Below are positions 29,375-41,831 of a stretch of 64,000 nucleotides of DNA, piece by piece. The DNA is from Lyophyllum atratum (taxonomy: Eukaryota > Basidiomycota > Agaricomycetes > Agaricales > Lyophyllaceae). Within the stretch, counting starts at the first letter, position 1. Each line of letters opens with the position of its first letter. The stretch lies in the NCBI GenBank assembly GCA_014905825.1, contig JACGCN010000013.1, forward strand, positions 434,001-498,000, in the 5' to 3' direction. Made by a program: the position numbers and the translations under genes. Below the pieces are notes generated by a model that was given only the letters and a program-made list of their open reading frames with translations, did no database searches and was not told the origin of the DNA.

Positions 29375-29720
29375 GGTTGCGATGTTTCTCCCCCTTTCCT
29401 GCCGGCCTTAAGGACGGCGCCGACTGAGTCATGAGGGAGTGCGTGACAAGCTGGATAGGAGACAACCTCCTTTCCACCATGTAAAATCATGTGTCACCCA
29501 GCTAACACTTGCATACTCGGTCAATTCCAGGCCTTGCGTCATGGACACGATGATGACAGGGGCCCGCTCATCCCGCCGTCCCCCGATAGTCGGCATTGAG
29601 CACCCCGCACTGCAACATGCGTGTAACACGATTATCCATTGCAGACATATAGTACATCCCCCATGTCTGTTACAGGAACTCTGCGTCAACATCCAATACC
29701 AGATTACTCTGCCAACACAG

Positions 29721-30768
29721 TCAGTTCACGGTCGACATATTCGCGGACTCGCTCACCAGATCTTCTTGCAAAAGGCAGATTTCTTCCCAGTTTCCCATAT
29801 CAAAATGCAGCGGCAACTCCCCCCACACCCGCCTTCTCCCAGCCGCATGCATCTCCTGCGCCTGCTCGCCACAAACTGAACATAGTGCCGACTCCCACTC
29901 CTCGTTCCACTCCTCCAGAGCTCTGATCTTGCGGATAGGTCCCCATGAAGCCAGTGTCATGGATGCTATGAAGTTGTCGCACAAAGTAGGTCTTGTACAA
30001 GCGGTCGAGGGTAATGCCCGCAGCCACCTGAACGTGTGTTCGTCCTGCGCAACAGCCAGCCGATCCCTGCCGATGCTGCATATCGCTTGGTCGCGCAAAG
30101 CGATCCTCACAGTGGTCCCGTCATCACGCACGAGCCCTGCCATGAGTTGTTCCTGCAGAAACATTGAGCGTTCACTGCCTCCATGATGTACCATGGACCC
30201 ACCGACGTGTACTTGCAACATATGCTGTATAACAAAGGCGGCACCGAGCCATACAAATCATTGGCGTACGCCATTCCTAGCAACTCGAACTCGAAGCCCA
30301 CACACTCCTCAATTCGAGTGAACGGCTTGCGGCGGGAATACTCCCATGCCGAAAGGGCAGCCGGGTATTCCACTGTCACGCGGTCAGCCATTGCAGCGAA
30401 CATCCCGACATGCGCGTATTTTCGTCCCATCCGCAGGAGCGAACCCACTTCCGCCAGAGGTATCGGTCCCGGACTGCCGAGGCCACTGCCAGGCCGATAT
30501 GAACATCACCGATCGTTCAACACGACAGAACCACATACCTGTTAATGTTATACACGCCATTGATGTACCTGACAAGGTCCTCAGCGCAGTCATCGAGCAA
30601 AAGTATGGGCACCCCTTGGCCGCTGATGGGATGATCCGCCCAGAGACGACGGAAGACGGCCGAGTGGTATCCCACAACATCCCGGTGTACACGCACTGTC
30701 GCAGCGTCGGCACAAATTATGACATTGCCGTCCTCGAAGTATAAGCCAGGTATGCTTTCAGAAGACAT
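29721..30768 (-). CDS. BTB/POZ domain protein
   Basis: Three exons: 30768-30540, 30473-30203 and 30152-29721 (first border read from the AAC-AG/GTATGT donor). Introns are 65 and 50 nt and all joins are in phase. The N-terminal BTB fold is visible in YFEDGNVIICADAAT-(VRVHR), the hydrophobic VVGYHSAVFRRLW helix and LLLDDCAEDLVRYINGVYN. A second helical block (AEVGSLLRMGRKY...AALSAWE) is the continuation typical of the fungal BTB family. A Cys-containing segment near 29850 (CSVCGEQ) lies towards the C-terminus. BTB proteins of this type dimerise and often adapt substrates to cullin-3 ligases; for this family that is inference. About 250 residues in total. Confidence 0.75.
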
Positions 30769-31480
30769 TGAATGCCAGAATTTCAACAGACCGTGAGTCA
30801 CTCACCTTAAAAACCCTCCCTTTGCCCGTGAAATCTGGGGTGAATCGCCCCCTGTCGCGAGGGGTCATAGTGAACACATTCACGGCTTGTTTCACGGTCT
30901 CAGTTCGTCAGACCTATTGCGGGAGCCCCTGACCGCCGGAACAATGCTTGTGGAAGAGGATGCACGGTGAAGAGCCCAGGGCTGTCCCTGCCCAACGGCA
31001 CGTGCCTTAAGGGCAAGCGCAAGCGACTGTAGTTCTCGACAGTTGAAGTTGTACACATGTATTGTATCGCAGAAATTAACTTCATAATTACCGACTTTGT
31101 AAAGTCACTGAAGTGGTTGTGTTGTTGCACGGTGGTGGTTTGGTTTGTGGACTTGTACTTCAAGCCCAGGCGATGACCACTCGCGAATAACTCCAACAGT
31201 TTGGGATGGAAACACTGGTCGCCATTAGGATCGAGACTTGGGTATTACTCTATTTTTCTACTTCTACCATCGTCATATCTGGAACCAATATGCGCTTGTC
31301 ATTTATGGGTCTGTTGTACATCTACGATGTGGAGAAAGAAGCATTTGCGTATACAATGTCTTGTACCTCGACCGTGTTATGCTGATCGCCCATGACTTCC
31401 AGTCGTCTACCCCACACACCGCAGACGAAGGGCTCTGTAATACCATTAGACAGAGCATTTTGGGTCGTGCACAGACGCTC
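30769..31480. other. Intergenic, no supported gene
   Basis: About 700 bp between two minus-strand genes. I see no continuous coding frame with splice support and no RNA gene. Short frames on both strands near 30900-31400 lack domains. Confidence 0.5.
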
Positions 31481-32027
31481 TTACTGAGTCAACAACCGCG
31501 TAACCACAGGTATGTCGTGTTTGCTGGCGTTAATAACGACATCGCGGTGCGCATTCTTCATGACCAAGACGTTGCCCTGGAAGTCGGCGCCGAATAACCT
31601 TGCGACCACGCGATTTCTTGGCTGACGATCCGGTTGCTGATCCCCCCAATAGACCGTAAAAGGGTGGGGCATGGCTTGGTCGCCCACAGGGAAGTGATCG
31701 AAGTACCGCCTGTGCCGTGATAGATCATGTACATGATGTCCCTCCCATGGGGTCGATACCCACATAGACGTATCAAGATTGTCGATGCTATGTCCACCGT
31801 GAATGTGAAAATCTACAGGAACGGGCACGATGGTAACCTCGTATGGGCCATGCACAGGTATAAGCAGCCCGCGAAAGATGCGGTGGTACCGCTGCCCTGG
31901 AATGAATGTTGACTGTGGCGGCAGTATCAATAACTCTCACCGGATAATGGCTTTCGACGCAGTGGGTTGTGCGACGTACATCGAAAACGTCCTCCCAGCC
32001 TTCGGGGATCATGAGGAAAGGGTCCAT
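31481..32027 (-). CDS. Unrecognised protein, minus strand, two or more exons
   Basis: A short exon starting at the ATG at 32027 reads MDPFLMIPEGWEDVFD..., then a GTGAGA donor and a CAGGGCAG acceptor lead in phase to a 130-residue exon. That exon is rich in His, Pro and Val and reads ...GPYEVTIVPVPVDFHIHGG...GNVLVMKNAHRD..., ending at 31481. Further coding-like sequence upstream (about 32100-32210) suggests more N-terminal exons, running into the dispersed repeat copy 2. No catalytic motif is recognised. Exon limits are tentative. Confidence 0.4.
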
Positions 32028-32274
32028 ATTGTTTGGGAGAAAGCAGGGGTTGTGGTGAGCTGTGGCGGATGCGACCTGGCCCCTTTCCATTCGAGGAACT
32101 TCACCCTATCAACATCAATGGCATCGTAACTTAATAGATAGCATGGGCGATGCTCTCCCTCTCCTACATCCCACAGGAGAGCGCGAGGTGAGGGGCCCCC
32201 ACTGTCAAAGGTAATCGTCAGCCCCTGCACCTGCGTCCCGAAGCTTGACACGTGACTAACTGATCTGGGCCTGG

Positions 32275-33425
32275 TGTGAACTATGACGTGTCTGAACGCG
32301 CAAAACTTGATTTTGCGCGTTTGAAACACGTCATTATTCCCACCCCTGCACTCTGCCCGTGAGAAAAAGAATTGTAAGGAGCGACGTAGACTTACCATGA
32401 CAATAGCGATGGTAATGCGAGGGAGAGAAAAAAACTTCTAGCACCAGTCAACTGTTCCCTCCCAAGTAAGGGCAGCTGGTCCGAGGTGACGAGGCACGCA
32501 AGTCTTATATCTGAGATTGTCTTGGGCGTGGGCGTGGTAGTGTATGATATCAGCCCCGTAAGTGGCGTCCTGATCCTCATCCCCGTCTTGCAAATGTATG
32601 GTTCCCGCTCCAGACGCCAAAAGTGGGGTGGACCAAGAGCTAGCTTCCCAGCGTATCAAGCTAGAATGCGTGCACAGAGTACCGTAGACGAGGATATTGC
32701 CGGGGGCGACAACCTGGAGACACGCAATAAGTAGGACTACGGGTAGGCCACAGAACATCAGGCTGACCTTGCCGACACCCTGCTCATAATTCGCCTGTCC
32801 CGAAAGTGACAGCGCCGTTGCGAGATCGAGCTTTGATTGGACTTGCTGGCCTTAGATCGAAGACTTCTTTGCTCCTGCCGTGAGTGCTTGGGCGCCGCTA
32901 ACACCGCCACTGTTGCCTCCGTTAACGTTGGGCGCAGTGTTGGAAGGTGTAGGTGGAAAGACGAGTGTAGTTTCTGTATTCGAGGGGGATCTAGGTCAAC
33001 ATTAACATTATGAGGAGATAGAACATGAGGCACTCGCACCTCGAAAGGGTGCGTTGGCTCGTTGCACAATGTTCGCGTGATGTCGTGGAAGACGAAGCTT
33101 GCCCACTGATCGATAGTAGAACGTCAAGCCATCTGCGAGAATACTAATTAGTTCCCCGGCCACCCTAAGAATTTGATGATAACACATACCTCGAGTTAGT
33201 CCATGTGTTTGTCGAGTAATAAAAGTAAAAAAAAATCACTCTACACTGCATTTGGGATGGCATACGTGCATCACTGAAAGTAACCGCAACTTATACGGAT
33301 GCCACTATGCCTTGGTGCCATCCCGCAGTGACACGTCTCGAAGGTGTTCAAGACGATGATGTTGGGTCACAACGCGCGTAAACAGACATGAGCTGGCTTC
33401 TTTGGCTTTGATTGGCGACCGGCAC
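32275..33425. repeat. Dispersed repeat, copy 2
   Basis: Direct-orientation partner of 13852-14874. The two are nearly identical over several hundred bases (for example 32790-33415 against 14240-14865). They are interrupted by a private insertion here at about 32535-32785 and a private one in copy 1. The pair brackets the interrupted gene and its retrotransposon. Confidence 0.8.
32285..32332. other. Nested inverted repeat (hairpin), copy 2
   Basis: Outer 7-bp stem GACGTGT/ACACGTC and a perfect 11-bp inner stem AACGCGCAAAA/TTTTGCGCGTT around a CTTGA loop. Confidence 0.85.
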
Positions 33426-33852
33426 GGAGTTCACCGAAAAACGATGGGTTCATTACGAGTCGGGGACTGGCGCGTGCGCCGCTACGATGGGCAACTTAGA
33501 CTTCCAACAAGTCCAACATCAAGACCCCTGTGTTGGGAGCACTGCTCATTCCTTTAGTACTCTGACTCCCTGTCCGCGCTCCATCTTTGGCACGCGTGGA
33601 CTCATCTTACCACTGATCACTGACTTCCACCACTCTCTCCTCTCTCCATTCTCTCTATCATATAAGTAAGTCTTGCCGACCAAAGAGAACTTGCGGGAAA
33701 TTCATGGGCAGATACTTACCACAGCTTACCACTCGACGATGGGACGCGCGGTGGTTTTTTGTTCAGGACGCACACGCCCGCAAAAGAAGGCACACACAAG
33801 TCATGCGACAGCGTGCTTCTATCACCTCATTTGAGGAACATATTCGCAACTA
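33426..33852. promoter_or_regulatory. Upstream region of the chromate transporter gene
   Basis: No ORF of note. A pyrimidine-rich tract with CTCTCC/TCTCTC repeats (about 33635-33660) and an ATATAAG element (about 33660) precede the gene by 190 bp, which is a typical fungal promoter layout. Confidence 0.4.
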
Positions 33853-35576
33853 ATGTCGAAGCTTATATCCTTTCCCGGTGAGCTCTACAGCTGCCTTTTT
33901 GCGATGTCGTTCAACATCTCTCTGATATCTTCCGTCCTGCAGCACCTCCGACGCTCTCGCCGAAACAGTATCAATGCTCTCCTAGAGCGTGCACCCTACG
34001 AGGCCAACACCTCTACACTGCCAGCTCGCTTAGTAGACGTCTTCCTCCGCACCTACGACATGGGCTTCACATCCTTCGGTGGCCCACCCGTTCACTTCCA
34101 CATCTTCCATCGCAGATTCGTAGATGGCCTCGGAAAGACCCCGTGTGTCAACGAAGAAGCGGTGAGTCCACGCCTGCCAGTCCTGAAACCCTAAGTTCTG
34201 AACGATGCAGGAAATCTTAGTACCAGGAGCTCTTCGCCGTGACCCAGGCTCTTCCCGGGCCCGCATCTACGAAGATGCTCTTCAACATCGCACACATCCA
34301 TGCTGGTCTCCTCCCCGCGATCTTCGTCTTTCTGCTGTGGTCCCTCCCCGGCGCGATAGCGATGTACGGCTTCTCCCTTGGTGTGCAACGTATTGGGGAG
34401 ACCCTACCTAGCCCAGCATATGCCTTCCTTAATGCGGCAACTGTCGGACTCATCGCGTTAGCTGCTGTTCAGCTCGCGAGGAAAGCCATCGCGGACCCGC
34501 TGACGCGGTTTTTGGTTGTGTTCGGGGGTTGTGCGGGGTTGTGCTACACGGCGCTGTGGTATTTCCCCGTGCTCCTGGCGTTTGCGGGTTTCGTTACTGC
34601 ACTTTGGGATCTGTTGGGCCGACCGCGGTACCTGCGTTGGAAAATCGATCAAGCAGAACGAAGACGTCTGCCCCGAGTTCCCCTTCTAGAGCTGGAAGCT
34701 GGTGTGGAAACGGTGAACGTTCCCATGGAGGATATGGAGCCTAGGCCTGTTGCTGCGACCGAGGCTCGAGAAAACGAGATTGTTCATAGAAGGCCTACCA
34801 CTGCAGCCCCTCCGCTCCCAGAAGCACCAGCACCCACCATCGAGCCCTCCCAGGTCGACATATCCGCCCACACCATCCCCATCAAACTTGGCCTCTCCCT
34901 CCTCCTCACCTTCCTCCTCACATTCGCAGCGTTCATATCTCTGCGCAGCGCCCTGCACCCCACCCCGCTCCTCCTCGCGCTCTTTAAGAACATGTTCCTC
35001 GCGGGCACCATCATCTTCGGCGGCGGCCCCGTCGTCATCCCTCTCCTCCGCGACTACGTCGTCGCACCAGGCTGGGTCTCCCCGCGCGACTTCCTCCTCG
35101 GCCTCGCCGTCATCCAAGCCATGCCCGGGCCCAACTTCAACTTCGCCGTGTACCTAGGTGCTCTAGCAGTCGCAGGCGGATCGGTCCCGACATTCGTCGG
35201 CGCGCTCCTTGGGTTCCTCGGGATCTTCGCCCCGGGGCTGTGGCTCTCCGTCGGGTTCCAAAGTGTATGGCGGACTTTGCGGAAGCGCAGGGTGGTGGCG
35301 AGCGCGTTGAGAGGTATCAACGCGGCGGCTGTCGGGATCGTCTTCACCGCTGTGTACAGGCTCTGGGAGATCGGATACCTGACGCCTGTGGGGAGTCAGG
35401 GCACGAGTTTGGGACAGCAGCCGTGGTGGGTGGTGGTGGCGGCCAGTACGTTTACGGCGGTGGAAGGGTTTGGGGTGCCGCCGCCTGTGGCGATATTGAT
35501 GGGGGGAGTGGCGGGGTTGGGGTGGTGGGGTGTTGTTGGGAGGCAGTCTGGGTCGGTGATCATCGAGGGTATATAG
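33853..35576 (+). CDS. Chromate ion transporter family (CHR) membrane protein
   Basis: Two exons, 33853-34161 and 34221-35576, joined across a 59-nt GTGAGT...TTAG intron. The protein has the duplicated CHR architecture. In the N-terminal half: GFTSFGGPPVHFHIFHRRFV, then PGPASTKML. In the C-terminal half: the matching FGGGPVVIPLLRDYVV and MPGPNFNFAVYLGAL. Many hydrophobic helices flank them, with a hydrophilic, acidic linker (about 34660-34860) between halves. CHR proteins export chromate or act in sulphate-related exchange at the membrane. A second ATG at 33904 could be the true start, since the first ~17 residues are not typical. About 555 residues, normal for a two-domain member. Confidence 0.9.
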
Positions 35577-35924
35577 GGAGTTGCGTCGTATCTTGAGCTG
35601 CAGCTCGGGGTCACACCCAGATTTTCCGAGAGGTGGAGGCGATGGGTAGAACAATTGAGGGCAGCACGTATCCTGACTTATCCCAAGCCTTGACAATCAG
35701 CTTATCATTTCCACGAGATAGCCCTTTATCTCTGACTTCATGTGATGATTGAGAGGCTAAGGCGAGAATAGTGCGGTTCAATTTCGGCTACAGAGGGGTA
35801 CGGGGAAGTACTACATACGGTACCAGGTGATGACACACTCCCACGCTGTCCGCATCACGAAAACCAAAAATTGGTGCCGGCTCTCCACCGTCACTGGACA
35901 TTACCGTTGTCCGAGCTCTACAAA
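35577..35924. other. Intergenic between CHR and TOM70 genes
   Basis: 348 bp containing the 3' flank of the transporter gene and the promoter of the next. No ORF or RNA gene seen. Confidence 0.5.
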
Positions 35925-38512
35925 ATGGCGTCCTCCACCCCCGAAACCACGACTCTCTTCGAACGCGCCCAGACCTTCGTCTCAGAGAACAAGCGCGCCG
36001 TTCTTCTCGGTACAGCCGCCGTCCTCGCTGTTGGCGGTGTCGCCTATTACGCGGCTACCTCTTCACGGCCACAAGGGCTCGGCGATGTGGAGAAGGGAGG
36101 ACGAAAGGAGAAGAAGAACAAGAAGAGCAGCAAGGGGTCCAAGAAGAAGAAGACCGTGAAGGACGCGGATGGCCCGATTCTGGAGGAGCGGGAACGGCCG
36201 AAGGCCCATGTCGAGGACGATGCATTGGGTGAGTCGCAACATGTAGTGCACGACGGGAGTGCTAACTGTTGTGTATGTCGAGTAGCGGACACGCCACTGA
36301 CAGCAGACCAGATCGCTGCCATGTCTGACGAGGTACGTGCTGCTGTGTCTTGGTTGGGAGTTTACACCAACCTGACGTCGGGCGTGCAGGAACGGAGTAG
36401 GCTTGCAGCAGCCTTCAAAGAAAAGGGAAACGCCGCGTACAAGGAGCGCCGCTTTGCCCATGCAGCCGTGATGTACACCCGTGCTATTGAAGTCACGCCC
36501 AAGCCCGAACCAGTCTTCTACAGCAACCGCGCGGCATGTGTGTTCCTTCAATTCTCACCAGATATACAATTCCTGACTTATTATCCTCAGGTTACGTGAA
36601 CATGCAACCTCCACAGCATGCCCTGGTCGTGGAAGATTGTGACGCGGCGCTCAAGCTTGACTCAAACTATGTCAAGGCCCTCAACCGACGTGCCATCGCC
36701 CTCGAGGGTCTCGAACGGTATGAGGAGGCGTTACATGGTGCGTACCGACCCTTTTGCATATCCTGAAATTGGCGCCCAATGGTTGCAATTCTAGACTTCA
36801 CGGCAGCCACCATCCTAGACAAATTCGCGAACCAGGCCACGGCTCAGGCCGTCGAACGCGTCCTCCAAAAGCTTGCAACAAAAAAAGCTGCAGAGATCCT
36901 CGCTGTACGTATACTCCCATCTTTCCTCCTATACTGACCTGACCCGAGTCTTCAGACCCGCGAGCCCCGCCTCCCCTCCTTCACCTTCATCTCGGCCTAC
37001 TTCGCCGCCTTCCGGCCCCGTGCGTATTCTCGCCCTCCCGATGCACCTATCAAAACATAGAAACTGATCATAAATGAACTTATGTCACAGGCGCACACCC
37101 CACCCTCCCCGAAAACCCCTCAACAGGCGACGAGACGCTGCTTCTCGCCCTGCAGGCCCTCGACGCGGCAGACTACGCCCATGCCGTCACGCTGGTGAAC
37201 GAGTCAATCGAGCAGGGTATCTCGTGGGATGAGGGCCGTGCGGAGGCTCTTAACCTCCGCGGGACGTTTAAGTGCGTCGAGCCTATCCCTCGCCTTATAA
37301 GTCCTGCTAATGCATTAACAGGTTCCTCACTGGCGACGTCCCTGGCGCGCAGACGGACCTGATGTCCTCGCTGGAGGTGCTCCCGGGCTTCACGCAGAGC
37401 CTCGTCAAGCTTGCGAGTGTGCATATGGAGCAGGGAAATCCTCAGGAAGCGTTTAAGTGCTTTGATGACGCGATCAAGGTCGACGAGAAGGACCCGGATA
37501 TTTATTATCATCGTGGACAGGGTGAGTGCTTTCTGGCTTGAAGGTCCTTTCGCGGATTGGGTATTTGTATGGCATCACTGGCTCTGGCCCTGCTCGGTTT
37601 TGGCTTGTGTGCAGCTCTCCGTATTCTTCCCTTCGCTTCTGATGCGCATATACCTTGCCTTCTTTTGGAAAACTTTCGACTCCCCTTGTGCCTTCCTGTC
37701 CTTTCTAAGCTTCTCATTTCTCATTCCCGTATGAACACCCGCTAACTACGCACCTCCTACAGTCCTCTTCATCATGAACGAGTTCGGCCAGGCCGCAGAG
37801 AACTACACCAAGTCGACCGAGCTCGACGACACCTTCGTCTTCACCCACATCCAGCTCGCCGTCGCGCAGTACAAGTCCAACAACCTCGCGAACAGCATGG
37901 CTACCTTCCGACGAACCCTCAAGGCCTTCCCCCAGCGCAGCGAGCCGCACAACTACTAGTACGTCCCATCCCATCCCACTTTCGAGCTCACAGATGCGAT
38001 GTCAATGCCCATTTACGTGTAGCGGCGAGCTCCTCCTGGACCAACAGCGCTACGAAGACGCTGTCGAGAAGTTCGAACGCGCCGTCGAGCTTGAGAAGCT
38101 CAAGACCCCGCCAAACGTCCTCCCCCTCGTGAACAAGGGTCTGGCCCTCTACCAATGGAAGCAGGACATCGGCGCGGCCGAGCGGTGCTGTGCCGAGGCG
38201 CTGCGCATTGACCCGGAGTGCGAGGCGGCGGTGGCGACGCTGGCGCAGCTGAGCCTCCAGCAGAGCAAGATCAAGGAGGCGGTGGAGTACTTTGGGAGGC
38301 AGGCGGAGCTGGCGAGGAGTGAGCCGGAGTTGGTGAATGCGTTGACGTATCAGTATGTGAGTGTGCTTTCTTTTCTGTTGCTTTCGTGTAGTTGGGAAAA
38401 AAAGATGCTGATGTGGGGATGTGTGTTGCAGGCATCGACGTCGCAAGTCGAGTTCCTCAAGAATTACCCGGAGATGGCGGCGCAGCTGACGGCGCTTGCG
38501 CGGGGGATGTAA
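35925..38512 (+). CDS. TOM70: Mitochondrial import receptor subunit Tom70
   Basis: Eleven exons, all with GT-AG borders that keep frame: 35925-36228, 36286-36332, 36390-36537, 36591-36737, 36795-36904, 36956-37019, 37091-37271, 37322-37521, 37763-37958, 38023-38356, 38432-38512. The start has a good context (CAAAATGGC). An N-terminal single membrane segment (VLLGTAAVLAVGGVAYYAA) is followed by a Lys-rich cytosolic linker. TPR units then begin at LAAAFKEKGNAAYKERRFAHA, with a clamp-type first TPR group and a longer C-terminal TPR array. Tom70 sits in the mitochondrial outer membrane, receives carrier precursors and docks Hsp70/Hsp90. About 600 residues, the usual length. The intron at 37522-37762 (241 nt) is several times longer than the others. 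Confidence 0.95.
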
Positions 38513-38846
38513 TTCATTCATCCTTACTTGAACCTGTCCGGGTATCAGTTTGCCCACCCCTAGACGATGATGCATTCTGGCATAGGAGTTCCATAGCCGC
38601 CACCACTACCTGCCTTTGCCATTGGTTCCACCCACCGAAAAGCTTTTCATGATCAGGCCACTACAAACGCTCTTTTCTACTACTTAAAATACTTACACAC
38701 TGTTTATTATCCACGCTATTTCGAGTACCTTCCTCGCACCTCATCTCAATTGATTTCTGGTTCAATGCGAGGGCTTTTGGGTCGAGGGGGGGCCTTGTTT
38801 CGTAGGTGAGCACGAAGGTGAAGGTGGATGTGAATCCGATTCAGGC
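38513..38846. terminator. Convergent 3' flank of TOM70 and the GH43 gene
   Basis: 334 bp between two convergent stops. It must hold both polyadenylation regions. AT-rich stretches at about 38675-38715 fit, but no strict AATAAA is present on the plus strand. Confidence 0.4.
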
Positions 38847-41173
38847 TCAAGATGTCGATGGAATTGGTGTTGGTTGTAAAGCGGACGATGTGGGCTGTGT
38901 CAACGGCGAGACGCTCGGTGTCTGCTTCCAGTACTTAAAGTCGGCCGGGACGAGGCTTGGCCTCCCGTTGCCGGTGTTGTAGATCCCGAATGAAGCGCCT
39001 TTAAAGAAGAAACCTCTGCGGAGTTGGTGAGCAACACATTGCAATCCAATGATCGCGTAGGTACGATAAACTCACCCAGCTGGCGCGAGGGAAAGGGCGG
39101 CACTGTCGATAGTGGCAGGGAACGTGAAATTCCCGTCATTGCCTTCCGCATAGCCCAACGTGTACGAGGTGGGGTTGGCCGCGATTTGGAGGCGGACGGG
39201 CGCATCTGGTGTGGCGAGCTTATACCGGACAACCTGGCTCATTTATCAACACACAAACATCCCAACATCCCCAGACCTGTCCACTCTCTCACCGTCGTGA
39301 CCGTAGAATTCGCAGTCGTCAACGCCCAAGGCCCGACCTGCGTTGCCTGCACAATGGTCCTTACCACTATGAACCGCCCTCCCCCTCCTTCCCCACCAGC
39401 CACTCCGATCTCGTTGTGCAGCTGATCCCCGTAATAAATGGTTACACCCGCCTCCGTCAGGTTATCCCTCGGGACGAACCCGTCCAGGCGCGTCTCGAAC
39501 GTCTCCGTGTATGACGTCTGCTTTCGCAGGATGAGCGCCGCGCTGTCTCTGTCCCCGGGCGCGTATGCGTTTCCGGATAGACGGAGATAGCCTCGGCGGG
39601 CTGTGAGGGAGTGGAAGGCCTTGTAGGGAGTGCGTATGAAGTAGAATGAGGAGTCGAGGCTGTGGGATGTGAAGGCGTTGTTGTATGGGGCGAGCGGGGA
39701 TATGTCTTGCAGGACGGAGGGGAGGTGCTCGGATAGGGGGAGACCGTTGTTGAAGACGGGCCAGCCGGCATCCCAGGTTACGGGGAACAGGAAGGTTTCG
39801 CGCCCTGATGGGGAGTACTCGGTATAAGTGGGTGTGGAGAGGAATTGGGACCAGGATGTAGGCTTACCGAGCTGGATATGGCTGAAATTTTGCCCTTGTG
39901 GACGGACACCGAGTGCGACACCCCACCATCGCCCGTCCGTGCCTTGCACGATGTCTGCATGTCCTGTATCTTGGACGGCGTTCGAGAGATCCGCGCCGTT
40001 GAACAGGATTGGGTTGCTGGGGTTGTTTTCCCAGGGCCCGGATGGGGAGGGACCGCGCTGGATAGTTGCTCGATGATGAACGTCTGTGCCGCCTACAAGG
40101 AAGGAGGACTTGTGAGTTTTGCAGGGTAACTGCTACTTTTATATGTACCTTCTGCGATCAACAGGTAGTACGTCCCGTCGATGAGGTAGATGTGCGGACC
40201 TTCAGGACGGGCTGAGGAGTTGTTTGGAAGTGTGCCGGCGAATATCCTCCCTGCTGGAGTGAGGGAATCACCCGTGGCAAGGTCTATTTTGTTTTGCCAT
40301 ATCCCTAGACCAATGGAAGCGGTGAGCAATTTAGAGGGTAAACCGACTTGTCGACAGACCGTATATCTTGTCAATGCTGTTGTTGATCCCAGACCATGTG
40401 CAGTAAACCTGCAGAAGCACGATTAGCGTTAGGAGTTTCTTGAAAATAGAAATGAGACTAACATCGCCATTCTTATCCCAGAAAAGGTCTGCATCGTAGC
40501 CCAAGGAGTCTTGGCCAATGAATCAGCTTCCAAACCTTTGAGAGAGGAAAACAGTAGGCCTTACCGAAATAGATCGGGTCGCTCCATTTGTTTGAGAATA
40601 TATCCTTCGTCTTCACGTAGAAGGAACGCGGGAAAAGGCGAAACTCGGCTAGAGAATCTGAGCACAACCGTGATAGGGAGACCCTTGACTTACTCACATG
40701 TATATACATATCGGATAGTCGACGTTAGATAAAAGGTGCCGTCGTGATATCTAAGGCCGGGGGCCCAAACACCTATACACCATATGAGAAGTCTACGTTG
40801 CCTTATCCTAGATACTGGCATTGCTAACCTGCATCGGATGGAGTGCCTAACAAGCTCAGCTGAGAGGCTCGGTTCAAAGCGTGGCCAATAAGTTTCCAGT
40901 TCACCAGGTCTTTGCTATGGTATATGGGGTGTCCGGGGAAATACTCGAAAGTCGAGGTGGCGATGAAATAATCTGAGCCGACGCGGACAACACTAGGATC
41001 AGGGTTCCATCCAGGGAGAATGGGGTTGATGAGACCATGCGCGAAGGGCACTGTTCGAATGGTTCAAGGACATGTTACGTTAGAGCATTGAGATGAATAT
41101 TCTGCGATGACTTACCGATGAAGAGGATTGTGACAAAACATGTGAGGACAGCAAGTAAAGACCCTGGTGGCAT
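38847..41173 (-). CDS. Secreted glycoside hydrolase family 43 (beta-xylosidase/arabinofuranosidase-like)
   Basis: Multi-exon minus-strand gene. The start at 41173 encodes a hydrophobic signal peptide split by an intron at 41051-41115. The second exon has GLINPILPGWNPDPSVVRVG, whose WNPDPS Asp is the GH43 catalytic base. Later exons carry DADLFWDKNGDVY (about 40470-40500) and RPEGPHIYLIDGTYYLLIAEG (about 40160-40215), whose Glu is the general acid. GHADIVQGTDGRWWGVALG closes the five-bladed propeller. A C-terminal beta-sandwich (about 39240-39800; EAGVTIYYGDQ) matches the extra domain of fungal GH43 xylosidases. The product likely releases xylose or arabinose from hemicellulose outside the cell. 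Several small introns (for example near 40390-40460 and 40720-40830) interrupt it; the exact borders in the middle are tentative. Confidence 0.88.
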
Positions 41174-41831
41174 GACGCCGAGGACCTATATCTTGGAAAG
41201 TCGAGCAGTCACCATGCACTTATATACCTCGACCTTCATCAGAATTTTGCTGGTCATATGATGATCTTCAATAGCGGGCCCGGGCCTAATGCGAGTGGAG
41301 GAGGCGGGCCGGCAACGGAGAGTTGCAGAAACGACTGGCGGTGCTACGCGGCGCAGATAGTCGAAGTTGACTCGGGATAGAATTACGTACGGCACATTGA
41401 AATCCGCAGAAGAAAAGGGGATTTATTGGACACCGAGAGTCTGCGCAGACTAGCAGCGGCCGCGTAGCGTAAGTACCACAATTGTGGTAATGTTGCCTAG
41501 ATTATGAGGGAAGAGATTTTTTGTATGCTTAATCTGTATGAAGTCTTTGATACGTCTCCTGTAGTCGATTTTGCGAGCTCAGATTGAGCATATTGTTAGT
41601 GGTGTGGTTCTGGGACATGCTTGCTTTCGTCCGACAACCGAATTCAAGTATTTGGTGACGATGCTAGAAATAAATACGGCCAACGCCATTTTCCGGCCAA
41701 ACTCACACAACGAAGTTGACTCAGAACACTGGAACAATGAGGGACTTTCGCGGACCCAGTGGGAGCAGAGATCGCACGCTTGCAGCACAGAGCTATAAAA
41801 GCTGGGTCTTTCCTCCTTATTTCATCTGAAA
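41174..41831. promoter_or_regulatory. Divergent promoter region, GH43 and P1B ATPase genes
   Basis: 658 bp between head-to-head starts. A CTATAAAAG TATA box (about 41794-41802) lies about 30 bp upstream of the ATPase ATG, an unusually crisp TATA for this window and consistent with an inducible gene. A CTTATATACC run near 41219-41228 lies about 50 bp upstream of the GH43 start. Confidence 0.6.

Noticed and set aside
34686..35117. Minus-strand acidic ORF over the chromate transporter
   Set aside because: It is the antisense shadow of a GC-rich coding exon with clear CHR motifs on the plus strand.
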